Shown here: positions 9,097 to 19,450 of the stretch, piece by piece
Numbering within the stretch: position 1 is the first letter of the stretch
Layout of the letters: the number at the start of each line of letters is the position of its first letter
Origin: Lacipirellula parvula
GTDB lineage: Bacteria > Planctomycetota > Planctomycetia > Pirellulales > Lacipirellulaceae
Length of the DNA stretch: 64,000 nucleotides
Direction of reading: 5' to 3'
Assembly (NCBI RefSeq): GCF_009177095.1
Contig: NZ_AP021861.1
Span: forward strand, 6,858,259 to 6,922,258
Translations under genes and position numbers: made by a program
The notes under the pieces: model-generated
Seen by the model: only the letters and a program-made list of their open reading frames with translations
What the model was told of the DNA's origin: nothing
The model's database searches: none

Positions 9097-9285
9097 GCGG
9101 GGATTTTTTAACCACGAAACACACGAAAGGAACGAAAGAAGCAGAAAAAGCCAAATTGCACCGCTGATGGAGGCTGATTGATCGTTAGTAAAGACGGAAT
9201 AGTTTATTAGCGCCCATTCGCGTCAATTAGCGGTTCCTCATCTTTTTTCCTTTTCGTTCATTTCGTGTGTTTCGTGGTTTAACTC
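9097..9285. repeat. ACCACGAA-type paired hairpin repeat
   Basis: TTAACCACGAAACACACGAA at about 9108 pairs, allowing one extra base, with TTTCGTGTGTTTCGTGGTTT at 9261-9280. The loop holds a second repeat-like stretch resembling the one at 21673-21737 (GAxGCxGAT...TTAGCGGTTCC). The right arm lies inside the 3' end of the small gene on the minus strand and encodes its last residues. Confidence 0.75.
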
Positions 9286-9492
9286 TTCTGCCTCTGGGCT
9301 CATCGTCGCCGCGACGGATGGGAATCTTCGCAACATGGCCTTGAGCGTGAGGGCCTGCAGGATGATCAGCGGCGTGAGCAGTACGAGGCCGCCGAGTGCG
9401 ATGCTGAAGCCGTAGATGAAAACCGTGAGCGGGACTGAGAACAGGAAGAAGAGAACGAGTGCGATTGCGGCGATGTGGAGTTTGCGGAGCAT
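9238..9492 (-). CDS. Small hypothetical membrane protein with repeat-encoded tail
   Basis: An 84-aa protein starting MLRKLHIAAIALVLFFLFSV, with two hydrophobic segments joined by a short turn (the second GLVLLTPLIILQALTLKAML). No family is recognised. An in-frame ATG six codons upstream (9510) is also possible; neither has a convincing ribosome-binding site. The last 14 or so residues, LNHETHEMNEKEKR, are encoded by the right arm of the ACCACGAA repeat, so the natural C-terminus may have been replaced or extended when the repeat arrived. It follows the hypothetical gene at 9545 on the same strand by about 50 bp. Confidence 0.5.
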   Translation of the reverse strand: MLRKLHIAAIALVLFFLFSVPLTVFIYGFSIALGGLVLLTPLIILQALTLKAMLRRFPSVAATMSPEAEELNHETHEMNEKEKR

Positions 9493-9544
9493 GGACGCTG
9501 TCGCACCCATCGAGTGAGTTTCACTAATTTTTGAGCGCCTGCCA

Positions 9545-9976
9545 TCAGAAAACGCCGTCAGGAAAGCTGTTATGGGTGATGGCTCCCTTAAGTGTCCCAT
9601 GGCTTCCACGCACACGCATGCTCGCTTTGGGGATTTCCACCTTTATCCATTGCGCTGTTGGACTCGTCAAATCAATTAGTTGCGAAAAATCACCCTCGCT
9701 AAGCAAACAGATCGTTACCTTGCCGCACACCAACACAATAAATGTTCTAAATCCAGATGCAATGTCTGAGCTTATTGTGTTGAGGTCATCGGGTTGAAAT
9801 GTGAAAGTCCAAGGCGCACTAGTTTTTTCCGTCAATTTGACCATCAATCGCCGGTCAGTGTTAACCATGTAGTGGCCGTACTTCGCGTCTGCTTTATTGA
9901 GCGCTTTGAATGATACGTGCTCGGTGAGTTGCGTGAGAGCTGCGCCATGAAACAAGTCTTTTTGTTGGATCTTCAT
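9545..9976 (-). CDS. Hypothetical protein, compositionally atypical
   Basis: I do not recognise a family. The protein (143 aa from ATG 9976, starting MKIQQKDLFHGAALTQLTEH) has no signal peptide or membrane segment. It mixes hydrophilic strands and one hydrophobic strand (FRTFIVLVCGKVTICLL). An upstream ATG at 10006 would add ten residues. The coding sequence is richer in A and T than its neighbours and uses codons such as ATA and TTG more, suggesting acquisition from elsewhere. The N-terminal pattern KDLFHGAALTQL resembles small proteins that sit near restriction or defence genes, but no partner is present here, so I give it no function. Confidence 0.55.
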   Translation of the reverse strand: MKIQQKDLFHGAALTQLTEHVSFKALNKADAKYGHYMVNTDRRLMVKLTEKTSAPWTFTFQPDDLNTISSDIASGFRTFIVLVCGKVTICLLSEGDFSQLIDLTSPTAQWIKVEIPKASMRVRGSHGTLKGAITHNSFPDGVF

Positions 9977-10110
9977 CCGTCCCTCAACTTTGAAGAGATT
10001 GCCCAAAAGTGGCGATTGTTACGAGTGCATTGAGGACGGATAATATCCTGTATATAAAAGCCCGGCAAGTATTTTGATTAATTGCGCTCCGGGAACTGTA
10101 AAGGATAAAT

Positions 10111-10152
10111 GCATTGGCCCCCGGTCAACGACCGAGGGCCAATGCTTGTTTA
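10111..10152 (-). terminator. Probable terminator of the superoxide dismutase gene
   Basis: A strong hairpin with a 10-bp outer stem GCATTGGCCC (10111-10120) / GGGCCAATGC (10136-10145) and an inner GGTC/GACC around a 3-nt loop. It lies just past the stop of the minus-strand gene. On that strand the stem is followed by a T-rich tail (ATTTATCCTTT). Confidence 0.7.
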
Positions 10153-10173
10153 GATTACGTTCGGCGTCAGAAG

Positions 10174-10923
10174 TTACGCCGCGTCAAAATTCTTCGACGC
10201 CTGGTCCCAATCGACCACGTTCCACCAAGCGGTCACGTAATCAGGCCTCTTGTTGCGGTACTTCAGGTAGTAGGCGTGCTCCCACACGTCGATGCCGACG
10301 ATTGGGGTCTTGCCGGCGGTCAGTGGGCTGTCTTGGTTCGCGGTGCTGATCACCTCGAGGCCTTCGGGGCCCTTCACCAGCCAGGCCCAGCCGCTGCCGA
10401 AGCGGGTGGCGGCGGCGTTGTTCAGCGCTTCCTTGAACGATGCGAAGCTGCCGAACTTCTTGTTGATCTCTTCCGCCAGTTTGCCGGTCGGCTGGCCGCC
10501 CTTGCCGGGGCCGATGATCGTCCAGAAGAAGGTGTGGTTCACATGGCCGCCGCCGTTGTTCTGCACGGCGGTGCGAATCTCCTCCGGAATCGCATCAAGC
10601 TTCTTCACCAGTTCATCGGCCGGCAGCTTCGCCAGTTCCGGGTAGTTGGCGACCGCGGCGTTCAGCTTGTCGATGTACGCCTGATGATGCTTCGTGTAGT
10701 GGATCTCCATCGTCTCGGCGTCGATGTTCGGCTCGAGCGCGTCGAAGGCGTAGCCGAGTTTCGGCAACTTGTAGGGGCCGGTCGGCGCGGCGGGAGCAGC
10801 GGCGGCGGTTTGAGCCTGGGCGTTCGACGCCAGCATGCCGACGGCGCCGCTAGCAGCGAGCGCGGCGGCGGAGGCGCCGAGGAAGGAGCGGCGATCGACC
10901 GGGTGATCGGATGGGGTAGCCAT
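10174..10923 (-). CDS. sodB: Fe/Mn superoxide dismutase with Tat export signal
   Basis: Converts superoxide to oxygen and hydrogen peroxide. The start at 10923 is fixed by a perfect AGGAGG ribosome-binding site nine bases upstream. The N-terminus carries [20 protein letters not shown], a twin-arginine signal, then an Ala/Pro linker, so the enzyme is probably exported. The SOD body follows the family closely: first metal histidine in [14 protein letters not shown] (about 75), second in [11 protein letters not shown] (130), and [11 protein letters not shown] giving Asp 212 and His 216. The length of 249 aa equals a normal SOD plus the leader. Whether iron or manganese is used cannot be decided from sequence, and the symbol is only a guess between sodA and sodB. 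A hairpin terminator follows. Confidence 0.92.
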   Translation of the reverse strand: MATPSDHPVDRRSFLGASAAALAASGAVGMLASNAQAQTAAAAPAAPTGPYKLPKLGYAFDALEPNIDAETMEIHYTKHHQAYIDKLNAAVANYPELAKLPADELVKKLDAIPEEIRTAVQNNGGGHVNHTFFWTIIGPGKGGQPTGKLAEEINKKFGSFASFKEALNNAAATRFGSGWAWLVKGPEGLEVISTANQDSPLTAGKTPIVGIDVWEHAYYLKYRNKRPDYVTAWWNVVDWDQASKNFDAA

Positions 10924-10996
10924 GTAACAAAGCCTCCTCAAGGGTGGGACTGAATTGTTTGAGTTGTACGGGTGGTAATTGAGCGGGAATTTCAAC

Positions 10997-11074
10997 GGGT
11001 GCCACTGGCGTGTCGCCAGTGCTGAAGCGGCGAGTGAGTACCTACTTCGCACTGGCGACACGCCAGTGGCACCC
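10997..11074. repeat. Inverted repeat GTGCCACTGGCGTGTCGCCAGTG type
   Basis: The left arm GGGTGCCACTGGCGTGTCGC runs on into CAGTG, and the right arm mirrors it from CACTGGCGACACGCC to GGCACCC. About 30 bases separate them. Each arm also folds on itself (CTGGCG/CGCCAG). It lies between divergent genes. The remaining sequence of the 517-bp gap (10924-11440) shows no gene I can support. Confidence 0.75.
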
Positions 11075-11440
11075 AGCGGGCGCGTTCTCCTTTGGATTAA
11101 ACCGCTATTGCGCGCTCGTGTGGCGGTGCAGGCACTACGGAATAGCCGCAATGCACAGTTTCCGCGACCGTCAATGTTAACGCTGTCGCCGGGCGGGTGC
11201 CACCGATCTGCTGGCGCCAATCGCCCGCAAACGCTCGCCGCAACTCTTACGACGCAGGCAACTTACGACTCGTTCGACAGTTCGGCGAAATTACTGCGAA
11301 CCGCTCGACCCCTTTCGTGGATCCTTCCGTAGAACGGGCAGACCGAATATGGAAAGTCCCGCAACAGGAAGGGCGGGCGGTAGCGCGTCGGGCCGAGAGG
11401 AACTCGCTCGGATGCGCCTTGGAAGCAGGAGCCTTCCCCC

Positions 11441-12232
11441 ATGCCTCTTTTCGCTTCGTCGGTGCGCGCCATGAGCGCCGCCGCCGTGATTCTTTCGTTT
11501 GTTGCCGCTGGCCCTAAGGAAACAGCCGACGCTGCGGGGCTCGCCTTCGACTTCGGTCGGGCGATCGAATGCCGTGACGTGACGACGCCGGAATTCTCCG
11601 AGCGCTACCCCGACGAACGCGTCATCGAGTCGACCATTCGCCTCTCGGTCTATCTCACCTCGGGCGCGATGAGCGACGTCGAAACCATTCGCGTCGAGAT
11701 CGGCGACGTCGATCGCCGCCTGAAGGTGTACGACTTCTCGCCAAGCACGCGGCTTGAAAGCGAGTTTGCCGACGACATCGAGACGGTGAAGACGACCGAG
11801 TCGTCGCACTCGTTCGAAGCGTCGCTCGGCGGCGAGGTGCCTTGCATCGGCGGCACGGCCGCGAACGTCACGCCGTCGATCAGCGGCGGCAAAGGCGGGA
11901 AGGAAGTCGTCACCGAGAAGCAAAAACGGGTCGCCCCGAAGCAAGCGGTGATCGCCAGCGGTACGACAAATGAAGAACATGGCGTCTTCTTTGTGCTGCG
12001 GCCGTCGCCGACGACGTCGCTCGAAGGGGTCCACGAGCTGAAGGTGCAGTTCATCGTGCCGGTCACGTGGCGCGGCGACGCGGTTCGCGTGGCGGTGCAA
12101 GCGGCCGGCAACCAGAAGGTGCTATGGATGAACCAGCCGAAGGTGCTGGCGCAGAAGTCGACGGCCGTTGCCCTCTACATGGAAGGCGACTTTGCGGCCC
12201 GGCGTGCGGCGGAGCGGTTGGTGCGGCAGTAG
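11441..12232 (+). CDS. Exported hypothetical protein
   Basis: A 263-aa protein beginning MPLFASSVRAMSAAAVILSF, a signal-like hydrophobic start. Start 11441 or the internal ATG eleven codons later would both leave a signal sequence. The rest is beta-rich and hydrophilic with a glycine-rich turn (SISGGKGGKE) in the middle and no motif I recognise. The phrase SVYLTSGAMSDVETIRVEIG and the later LRPSPTTSLEGVHELKVQFI look like strands of a sandwich fold. No operon partner: the next gene downstream lies almost 280 bp away. Probably a lineage-specific periplasmic protein; function unknown. Confidence 0.7.
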   Translation: MPLFASSVRAMSAAAVILSFVAAGPKETADAAGLAFDFGRAIECRDVTTPEFSERYPDERVIESTIRLSVYLTSGAMSDVETIRVEIGDVDRRLKVYDFSPSTRLESEFADDIETVKTTESSHSFEASLGGEVPCIGGTAANVTPSISGGKGGKEVVTEKQKRVAPKQAVIASGTTNEEHGVFFVLRPSPTTSLEGVHELKVQFIVPVTWRGDAVRVAVQAAGNQKVLWMNQPKVLAQKSTAVALYMEGDFAARRAAERLVRQ

Positions 12233-12510
12233 AGAGGGTTCAGCGGTTGGGGTTCAGGGTTCAGCGCAGCCGATGGCGGAGATCAATTGAATACGATCCG
12301 TCGTCAAAGTTGTGGCGCTCTTCAGCGAGCCGTTCGCTAGCAGCCCTTGCCTTGCCTCAGCAGTAAGTCGTTGCGAGGTTGCCGTTTAGCGAATCGCTGG
12401 TCGCCACGGCCCTTCGATTGGCCTCCCGATTGCGTCCGTATGCGGTCATTCCACTCCCGCCTCTCCGGAGCAGGGCGGGAGCTTGTGACAGCAGTGCACG
12501 CGAGGCGGCG

Positions 12511-12765
12511 ATGGCCATTCTGAACTGTTTGTGGGTCGGCGTCCTCGCGGGGCTCGTCGGCAGCCGGCTCATTCGGACGAACGACGGTTATGTCTCCGCC
12601 GGCAGCAGCGTCGCGGTCGGCCTGGTTGGCGGACTCATCGGGTTGCTGTCGCGATCCCGCTACGGCGATCTCCCGCACGTCGACATTCTCTCCGCTGGCA
12701 TCGGCGCCGCGGTCGCGCTCATCGCTTGGGCGTTCGTACAGCGCGTTTGTTTGTGCCGACGTTAG
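12511..12765 (+). CDS. Small membrane protein resembling the GlsB/YeaQ (transglycosylase-associated) family
   Basis: An 84-aa protein with three hydrophobic segments: the N-terminal AILNCLWVGVLAGLVGSRLI, a glycine-rich middle SSVAVGLVGGLIGLL, and a C-terminal GIGAAVALIAWAFVQRVCL. The glycine pattern and size fit the GlsB/YeaQ/YmgE family of inner-membrane proteins, whose molecular role is unclear. I start at ATG 12511 because the upstream extension is not hydrophobic and a GAGG lies just before this ATG. The 277 bp before it contain no feature I can name. Confidence 0.65.
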   Translation: MAILNCLWVGVLAGLVGSRLIRTNDGYVSAGSSVAVGLVGGLIGLLSRSRYGDLPHVDILSAGIGAAVALIAWAFVQRVCLCRR

Positions 12766-12787
12766 ATCCTTGCCGCGCTGCTCTCAT

Positions 12788-13073
12788 ACGCTGAAAGCGT
12801 TAACGATTTCAGCCCAGGGTTCGACGCGCAGCGTCGAACCCTGGGAATAGATGCCATCATGCCCACTACCCTGCAAGGGTAGAACAAGTCGCGGCGCAAT
12901 GAACGCATTGCTGTAACCCTTTCAGGGTTATGCTGCTCGCCAACGAAAAAACCCAGGGTACGACGCAAGCGTCGAACCCTGGGCTAGATGATGCAACGCC
13001 GTTGGCGTTGGCGCGACTAGACGCAATCGATGGGAGGTCGACTACGTTCCGCTCCGGCGGGTCGTTGACCCGC
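12788..13073. repeat. Cluster of seven short palindromes, mostly with trinucleotide loops
   Basis: Seven hairpins stand in a row between the small membrane gene and ilvC: ACGCT-GAA-AGCGT (12788-12800); CCCAGGGTTCGACGC-GCA with its mirror (12813-12845); CTACCCT-GCA-AGGGTAG (12866-12882); TAACCCT-TTC-AGGGTTA (12914-12930); a second CCCAGGGTACGACGC copy with a 2-nt loop (12952-12983); CAACGCC-GTT-GGCGTTG (12994-13010); GCGGGTC-GTT-GACCCGC (13057-13073). The last recurs at 56908-56924. Confidence 0.85.
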
Positions 13074-13087
13074 GGCTATGGCGGCGA

Positions 13088-14137
<1,050 letters not shown>

Positions 14138-14225
14138 TTAACGCGTCGATGCGACTGGCAATGTCGATGTGGAGTAAATGATGACGAGCGATCTGGCGAC
14201 GGCTCGTTGACAGTGTGTGGGTGAA

Positions 14226-15623
14226 TCAGAGTTGCAAGCAGTGACGCGGGCGACGCGACGCTACTGCAATCGCGACGATGGCCGTCAGTGAACTGACGAG
14301 GCTGAGCGGTTCCGGCACGGCGACGTTCGCAGCCGTAGCACCGCTGCTAGGCGCGAAGTTCCGTTGCCAAGCGAGGAAGTCGGCGCCGTCGCTGTCTCCA
14401 TCGCCGTCAGCATCGGCCGAAGCGGTGGCGCCAGCGAAGGCCGTTTTCCAAATGTCGAGATCGTCGCCGTCGACGAACCCATCGTGATTGAAGTCGCCGG
14501 CGATGGGAGCCGTGACCGGAGGATCGTAGGCGATCCAAATTTCGTTACTTTGTTCGGCGACAAAGGAGATGACAGGCAGCCCTAGTCGATCGAAGGCGAG
14601 TCCGACGCCTTGAGCTTCCCTGATCGCCGACCCGCCGGGAAGAAAGTTAGCGACGGTTGTGACGGTCCACTGAGGGTTCGGCTGATTACCGTCGAAGAGG
14701 GCGTATTTGAGAGTTCCGTCGTTGACCCAAGCGGCTCCGACGATGCCCTGATCATTGGCGGCCGTAGCCACGTCGGCAATGCCTGGATAGCTAGCCGTAT
14801 CCAAGGTCGACGAGAGCCACCCGCCTGAAACAACGTCGAAATGGTAAGCGACGACCGAATTAAATTCCTGACTTGCGTTCAGGCCAACAACGTGAGGGCG
14901 CGACGCCGAGTCGTAGGCTAAATCGAGCGATGCGCCAAAGAGTGACGATTCGCCAGGGTTATTCAATGGCGTCGACAGCCATGTGTCTCCCAGCAAACGC
15001 GTCTTCTGCCAGAAGGTAACGGCGCCTCCGAAATCAGCGCTCTGGGAAATGAGGCCCGTGTCGCCCAGCGGCGACTTCGCGATGTCGTAAACCTTGTGCC
15101 CGTACGTTAGTCCCGGCGGCGTGTCATTCGTTGCGGTAACCAGATTTCCGGAGCCGTCGAACTTTGCCGCTTGGATGTCGAGGAGCGGCGTTTGAAAGCC
15201 GCCGAACGACGTCCCACGCACGACGGCGTTAAACATGTTCGACGACTGATGTTGCGTTTGAACCGAGACGGCGAATCCGTCAGGCGAGCCGCTTGTCGCC
15301 TGCAAGTAGACTTCGTCGGAGGGGATGAAGCCCTGCGTGAGATTCGTGCCGATTCGATGCCAATTCGTCCTAGGGCCTTGCGCTGGCTGGTCGTACGGGC
15401 TCGGAACGGAGAATAGCGAGTAAGCGCTAAGCTGGTTGTTGTAATCGGCGCTAAAGATCACTGGCCAATTCAAATTGCTTCGCATTGCCAGCGCCGTTTG
15501 AGGCTTCTGGGCGTAATTGATGAAGCCTGTGCGCTGAAACGTCCAGCTGATTTCATCAGCAACGCCCGCGAACGGACTCAACGCCACGCACGCGATACCG
15601 CAGAGCAGCCAGTGGAGTTTCAT
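14226..15623 (-). CDS. Exported PEP-CTERM protein with dockerin-type EF-hand repeats
   Basis: A 465-aa protein: signal peptide (MKLHWLLCGIACVALSPFAG), a long beta-rich region of unknown fold (about 25-385), a pair of dockerin-like calcium repeats (DFNHDGFVDGDDLDIWK and DADGDGDSDGADFLAWQ, about 390-435), then the PEP-CTERM signal VPEPLSL followed by a hydrophobic helix and basic residues. This layout is typical of planctomycete surface proteins handled by exosortase. The function of the large middle is not recognisable. It sits between ilvC and ilvN on the same strand. Confidence 0.85.
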   Translation of the reverse strand: MKLHWLLCGIACVALSPFAGVADEISWTFQRTGFINYAQKPQTALAMRSNLNWPVIFSADYNNQLSAYSLFSVPSPYDQPAQGPRTNWHRIGTNLTQGFIPSDEVYLQATSGSPDGFAVSVQTQHQSSNMFNAVVRGTSFGGFQTPLLDIQAAKFDGSGNLVTATNDTPPGLTYGHKVYDIAKSPLGDTGLISQSADFGGAVTFWQKTRLLGDTWLSTPLNNPGESSLFGASLDLAYDSASRPHVVGLNASQEFNSVVAYHFDVVSGGWLSSTLDTASYPGIADVATAANDQGIVGAAWVNDGTLKYALFDGNQPNPQWTVTTVANFLPGGSAIREAQGVGLAFDRLGLPVISFVAEQSNEIWIAYDPPVTAPIAGDFNHDGFVDGDDLDIWKTAFAGATASADADGDGDSDGADFLAWQRNFAPSSGATAANVAVPEPLSLVSSLTAIVAIAVASRRPRHCLQL

Positions 15624-15682
15624 GGTGATTGGGACTTCATCTGAGAAGAAAAGGCCTCAAGCCGGTTTCGCTTCGCCGAAAG

Positions 15683-16213
15683 CTACGCCTTCACCCCAGC
15701 CACTTTCCGCAGAGAACTCGCCTCCACAGCCGGACGAACCGCGCCGCGGACCATGGCGATCCGGCCAGTGCGGACCAACTCGACGATGCCGAACGGACGC
15801 ATCAGGTCGATGAAGGCTTCGACCTTCTTTTCCGGGCCGGAGATCTCGACGATCACTTGGTCGGGGGCGACGTCGACGACGCGGCCGCGGAAGATGTTGC
15901 AGAGCTCGTGAATCTGAGCGCGGCTCTCGGCCGCGGCGCGGACCTTGATCAGCATCAAGTCGCGTTCGACATACTCCTGCGATGACACATCGTCGACCTG
16001 GACGACCGTGACGATCTTCTCAAGCTGCTTCCGCACCTGCTCCAGGACGTTGTCGTCGCCGACGACGACGAACGTCATCCGCGAGAGGGTGGGGTCTTCG
16101 GTGGCGCCGACCGCGAGGCTGTCGATGTTGTAGCCGCGCGAGGAAAACATGCCGGCCACATGGGCCAGCACGCCGGGGACGTTTTGCACGAGAGCCGAGA
16201 GGACGTGACGCAT
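15683..16213 (-). CDS. ilvN: Acetolactate synthase small (regulatory) subunit
   Basis: Regulatory subunit of acetohydroxyacid synthase, the first common enzyme of branched-chain amino-acid synthesis; it binds the catalytic subunit and mediates valine feedback. It starts with the ACT domain (RHVLSALVQNVPGVLAHVAG, then GYNIDSLAVGATEDPTLSRM), and the C-terminal half (EYVERDLMLIKVRA and ISGPEKKVEAFIDLMRPFGI) matches the family. I prefer the start at 16213: an AGGA lies eight bases upstream and the protein then opens at the ACT strand. The frame could extend 14 codons to 16255. Length 176 aa. Its target, the large subunit, is not in the window. Confidence 0.92.
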   Translation of the reverse strand: MRHVLSALVQNVPGVLAHVAGMFSSRGYNIDSLAVGATEDPTLSRMTFVVVGDDNVLEQVRKQLEKIVTVVQVDDVSSQEYVERDLMLIKVRAAAESRAQIHELCNIFRGRVVDVAPDQVIVEISGPEKKVEAFIDLMRPFGIVELVRTGRIAMVRGAVRPAVEASSLRKVAGVKA

Positions 16214-16345
16214 GACATAGTCCTGGGGATTGCCAAAAATCGAACCTTTGATCATAGCTGCGAAGGGGTTAGGTCACAAGTTGCCGGGAGGGCGGGCAGT
16301 GGCTGCGGTTTGAGTGAATTTGCCGGTCATTTTCGGGAGCGACGC

Positions 16346-16405
16346 TGTCATTCCGAGGTACTCCGAGGAATCTAGCCGGACTCCTCGGAGTACCTCGGGG
16401 TGACA
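16346..16405. repeat. Hairpin repeat with ATTCCGAGG arms
   Basis: A roughly 24-bp inverted repeat whose left arm begins TGTCATTCCGAGGTACTCCG (16346) and whose right arm ends TACCTCGGGGTGACA (16405), with a loop of about a dozen bases. Each arm contains two copies of CTCCGAGGA-like sequence. It lies in the 318-bp gap between the divergent ilvN and uvrA genes; nothing else in that gap is recognised as a gene. Confidence 0.8.
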
Positions 16406-16573
16406 GGGTACTGAGGCCAAGGTTGGGCTGGCTTTCGTGGCCCTCCAGCCCGCCCGTCCGGTTGCCCGGGGCGAACCCCTGGGGTAGCCTGACAGGTTTG
16501 GCCTCAGACCGGTGCGATCGACTAGGGAGTCGGTGACCGTTCGGACCACCGCAGCACCCCGACCGATTCCCGC

Positions 16574-19450
16574 ATGTCGAGCGACCTGCAGCCGCCGCCG
16601 AGCACCGCCGCCGCCCCGTCTGGGGAGGTGATCCGCATTCGCGGCGCCCGCACCCACAACCTGCGGAACGTCGACCTCGACATCCCCCAGTGGCGACTGG
16701 TGGTGATGACAGGACTCAGCGGGTCGGGGAAAAGTTCGCTCGCTTTTGACACGTTGCTGGCTGAGGGGCAGCGGCAGTACATCGAAAGCCTCTCGACGTA
16801 CGCTCGCCAGTTCTTCGATCAGATGGAACGGCCCGACGTCGACCTAATCGAGGGCCTGCAGCCCACCGTCGCCCTCGACCAGCGGACGACGACGAACAAC
16901 CCGCGCAGCACGGTCGCGACGGTCACCGAGATCTACGACTTCCTGCGGGTGTTGATGGCCCGCACCGGCGATGTGGCTTGCCCCAATTGCGGGACGGCGA
17001 TCTCGCAGCAAACGCCGGCCGAGATTCAGCAGGCGATTCTCGCGCTCCCCGAGCAATCGAAGGTGATGATCCTCGCGCCGATGGTGCGCGGCCGCAAAGG
17101 ACGCCACTCCGAGATTCTCGATCTGGTGCGCAAGGAAGGCTTCGTCCGCGTCCGCATCGACGGGCTCACCTACGAGCTCGAAGACGTGCCCGAACTGAAA
17201 GCGCAGCAGCGGCACGACATCGACGCAGTGGTCGATCGCGTGATCATTCGACCGGGCATCGAGAACCGACTGTCGGAATCGGTGCGGCTGGCGCTCAAGC
17301 ATGGCGATGGCGCGTTGCGAACGGCGACGCTGACGCCCGAAGCGAAAGTCGCTGCCAACGGGCATGCGAACGGCACGGCGTCGACCGCGGAGAATGGCTG
17401 GGAAGAACGCGTCTTTAGCACGCGGTACGCCTGCCCCGACTGCAAAACGAACCTCACTGAAATCGAGCCGCGGACGTTCAGCTTCAACAGCCCCTACGGC
17501 GCCTGCCCGGCATGCGAGGGCCTGGCGGCGCGGGAAGGATTTGTGCCGGAGTTAGTGATTCCCGACGAGACGCAATCGCTCGCCGCCGGCGCCGTGGCGC
17601 CGTGGCGCGGGGCGGCCGCTGATGCTCGCAAAGCGCAGCATGCGTTTCTCGATGCATGGCTCACGCAAGCGAAGCTCGATTGGGAAACGCCGCTCGAAGC
17701 GTGGCCTGCGAAGGCCCGCGAGCAACTGCTGACCGGAGACGGCGGCAAGTTCCCCGGCCTGCTCGCCCACTTCGAGATGGACTACGCCGCGGCGACGAAC
17801 GACGCGACGCTCAGCAAGCTCGCCGAATTCCGCGGTCCAGTCCCCTGCCCCGAATGCGGCGGCTCGCGGTTGCGGGCCGAAGCCCGCTCCTGCCGATTGG
17901 GCGGACTCGCAATCCACGAGATCACCGCGCTCCCGATCGACCGCGCAAGACAATTCTTCGGCGATCTGAAATTTCTGCCGGCGATGCAGCCTGTCGGCGA
18001 ACCGCTTACCGCCGAGATCGCGCGACGGCTCGACTTCCTCGTCGAAGTTGGCGTCGAGTATCTCACTCTCGACCGCGCCGCCGATTCGCTCAGCGGCGGC
18101 GAGATGCAGCGCGTGCGACTGGCGACCGGCATCGGCTCGGGGCTCGTCGGCGTCCTGTACATTCTCGACGAGCCGTCGATCGGCCTCCACCCGCGGGACA
18201 ACGCCCGGCTGATCGAATCGCTCCGCAAGCTGCAACAGCAAGGCAACACGGTGCTCGTCGTCGAGCATGACGAAGCCCTCATTCGCGCCGCTGACTGGTT
18301 GATCGACGTCGGCCCCGGCGCGGGCGATCGCGGCGGCACGATCGTCTCGCAGGGAACGCCAGCGGAAGTCGCCGCCGATCCCGATTCGATTACTGGCGGC
18401 TATCTCAGCGGTCGCCTGCGCATCGAACCCCCGGCCCAGCGTCGCAAGCCGGCGAAAACGCGGATGCTGGAACTCGAAGGCGCGACGCTCCACAACCTAC
18501 AAAACGTCGACGTGCAAATTCCGCTGGGGCTCTTCACCTGCATCACGGGCGTCAGCGGTTCAGGAAAAAGCTCGCTGATTATCGACACGCTCGGCGCCGC
18601 GCTGGCTCGCAAGCTCAACGGCGTCCTGACGCGCCCTGGCCCGTACCGCGCACTACGCGGCGTGGCGAAGCTCGAACGATTGATCCACGTCGACCAATCC
18701 CCGATCGGCCGCACGCCGCGTTCGAACCCCGCCACCTTCACCGGCATGTGGGACGAAATCCGCCGCGTCTTCGCCGGCACGAAGCACGCCAAGCAGCACG
18801 GTTACAAAGTGGGCCGCTTCAGCTTCAACACGAAGGGTGGCCGTTGCGAGCATTGCCAAGGCCAAGGGGTCGAGCGGATCGAGATGCGGTTCCTGCCCGA
18901 CCTGTTCGTCACCTGCCCGGTGTGCCACGGCCGGCAGTTCAATCGGCAGACGCTCGCTGTGCGATACCGCGATCGTTCGATCGCCGACGTGCTGGCGATG
19001 CCGATCGACGAAGCCGTGTCGTTCTTTGAGAATCACCCGAGCATCCACCGCATGCTCACGAGCCTCGTCGACGTGGGCCTCGGCTACCTGACGCTCGGCC
19101 AGCGCAGCACCACCCTCTCGGGCGGCGAAGCGCAGCGGATCAAGCTTGCCGCGGAACTCGGCCGCCCCTCCGGCGGACCGACGCTCTACATCCTCGACGA
19201 ACCGACCACTGGCCTGCACACCGACGACGTTGGCCGTTTGCTCCGCGTGTTGCAGCAGTTGGTGGAGTTGGGCCACTCGGTGCTAGTGATTGAACATCAC
19301 CTCGAAATGATCAAATGCGCCGACTGGGTGATCGACGTCGGCCCCGAAGGAGGCGCGGCGGGCGGCCAGATCGTCGTCGCCGGAACTCCTGACGACGTCG
19401 CCGCTTGCGAGGCAAGCTACACAGGACGTTGGCTGCGGGAACTGCTGTAA
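16574..19450 (+). CDS. uvrA: Excinuclease ABC subunit A
   Basis: Damage-recognition ATPase of nucleotide excision repair; acts as a dimer with UvrB on DNA. Two ABC ATPase modules are visible: Walker [16 protein letters not shown] near residue 47 and [15 protein letters not shown] near 660, with signatures SLSGGEMQR and LSGGEAQR and the DEP/H-loop motifs ([26 protein letters not shown]). Three cysteine clusters support zinc binding (CPNCG; CPDC..CPAC with a [22 protein letters not shown]). The segment from about 135 to 255 matches the UvrB-binding domain, so this is a true UvrA, not the shorter UvrA2. Length 958 aa is normal; a small Ala/Gly/Asn-rich insert lies near 258-275. No uvrB nearby. 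Confidence 0.97.
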   Translation: MSSDLQPPPSTAAAPSGEVIRIRGARTHNLRNVDLDIPQWRLVVMTGLSGSGKSSLAFDTLLAEGQRQYIESLSTYARQFFDQMERPDVDLIEGLQPTVALDQRTTTNNPRSTVATVTEIYDFLRVLMARTGDVACPNCGTAISQQTPAEIQQAILALPEQSKVMILAPMVRGRKGRHSEILDLVRKEGFVRVRIDGLTYELEDVPELKAQQRHDIDAVVDRVIIRPGIENRLSESVRLALKHGDGALRTATLTPEAKVAANGHANGTASTAENGWEERVFSTRYACPDCKTNLTEIEPRTFSFNSPYGACPACEGLAAREGFVPELVIPDETQSLAAGAVAPWRGAAADARKAQHAFLDAWLTQAKLDWETPLEAWPAKAREQLLTGDGGKFPGLLAHFEMDYAAATNDATLSKLAEFRGPVPCPECGGSRLRAEARSCRLGGLAIHEITALPIDRARQFFGDLKFLPAMQPVGEPLTAEIARRLDFLVEVGVEYLTLDRAADSLSGGEMQRVRLATGIGSGLVGVLYILDEPSIGLHPRDNARLIESLRKLQQQGNTVLVVEHDEALIRAADWLIDVGPGAGDRGGTIVSQGTPAEVAADPDSITGGYLSGRLRIEPPAQRRKPAKTRMLELEGATLHNLQNVDVQIPLGLFTCITGVSGSGKSSLIIDTLGAALARKLNGVLTRPGPYRALRGVAKLERLIHVDQSPIGRTPRSNPATFTGMWDEIRRVFAGTKHAKQHGYKVGRFSFNTKGGRCEHCQGQGVERIEMRFLPDLFVTCPVCHGRQFNRQTLAVRYRDRSIADVLAMPIDEAVSFFENHPSIHRMLTSLVDVGLGYLTLGQRSTTLSGGEAQRIKLAAELGRPSGGPTLYILDEPTTGLHTDDVGRLLRVLQQLVELGHSVLVIEHHLEMIKCADWVIDVGPEGGAAGGQIVVAGTPDDVAACEASYTGRWLRELL

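Noticed and set aside
12788..13073. A possible CRISPR array
   Set aside because: The palindromes differ from each other and the spacing is irregular; there is no repeated unit with unique spacers, and no cas gene.
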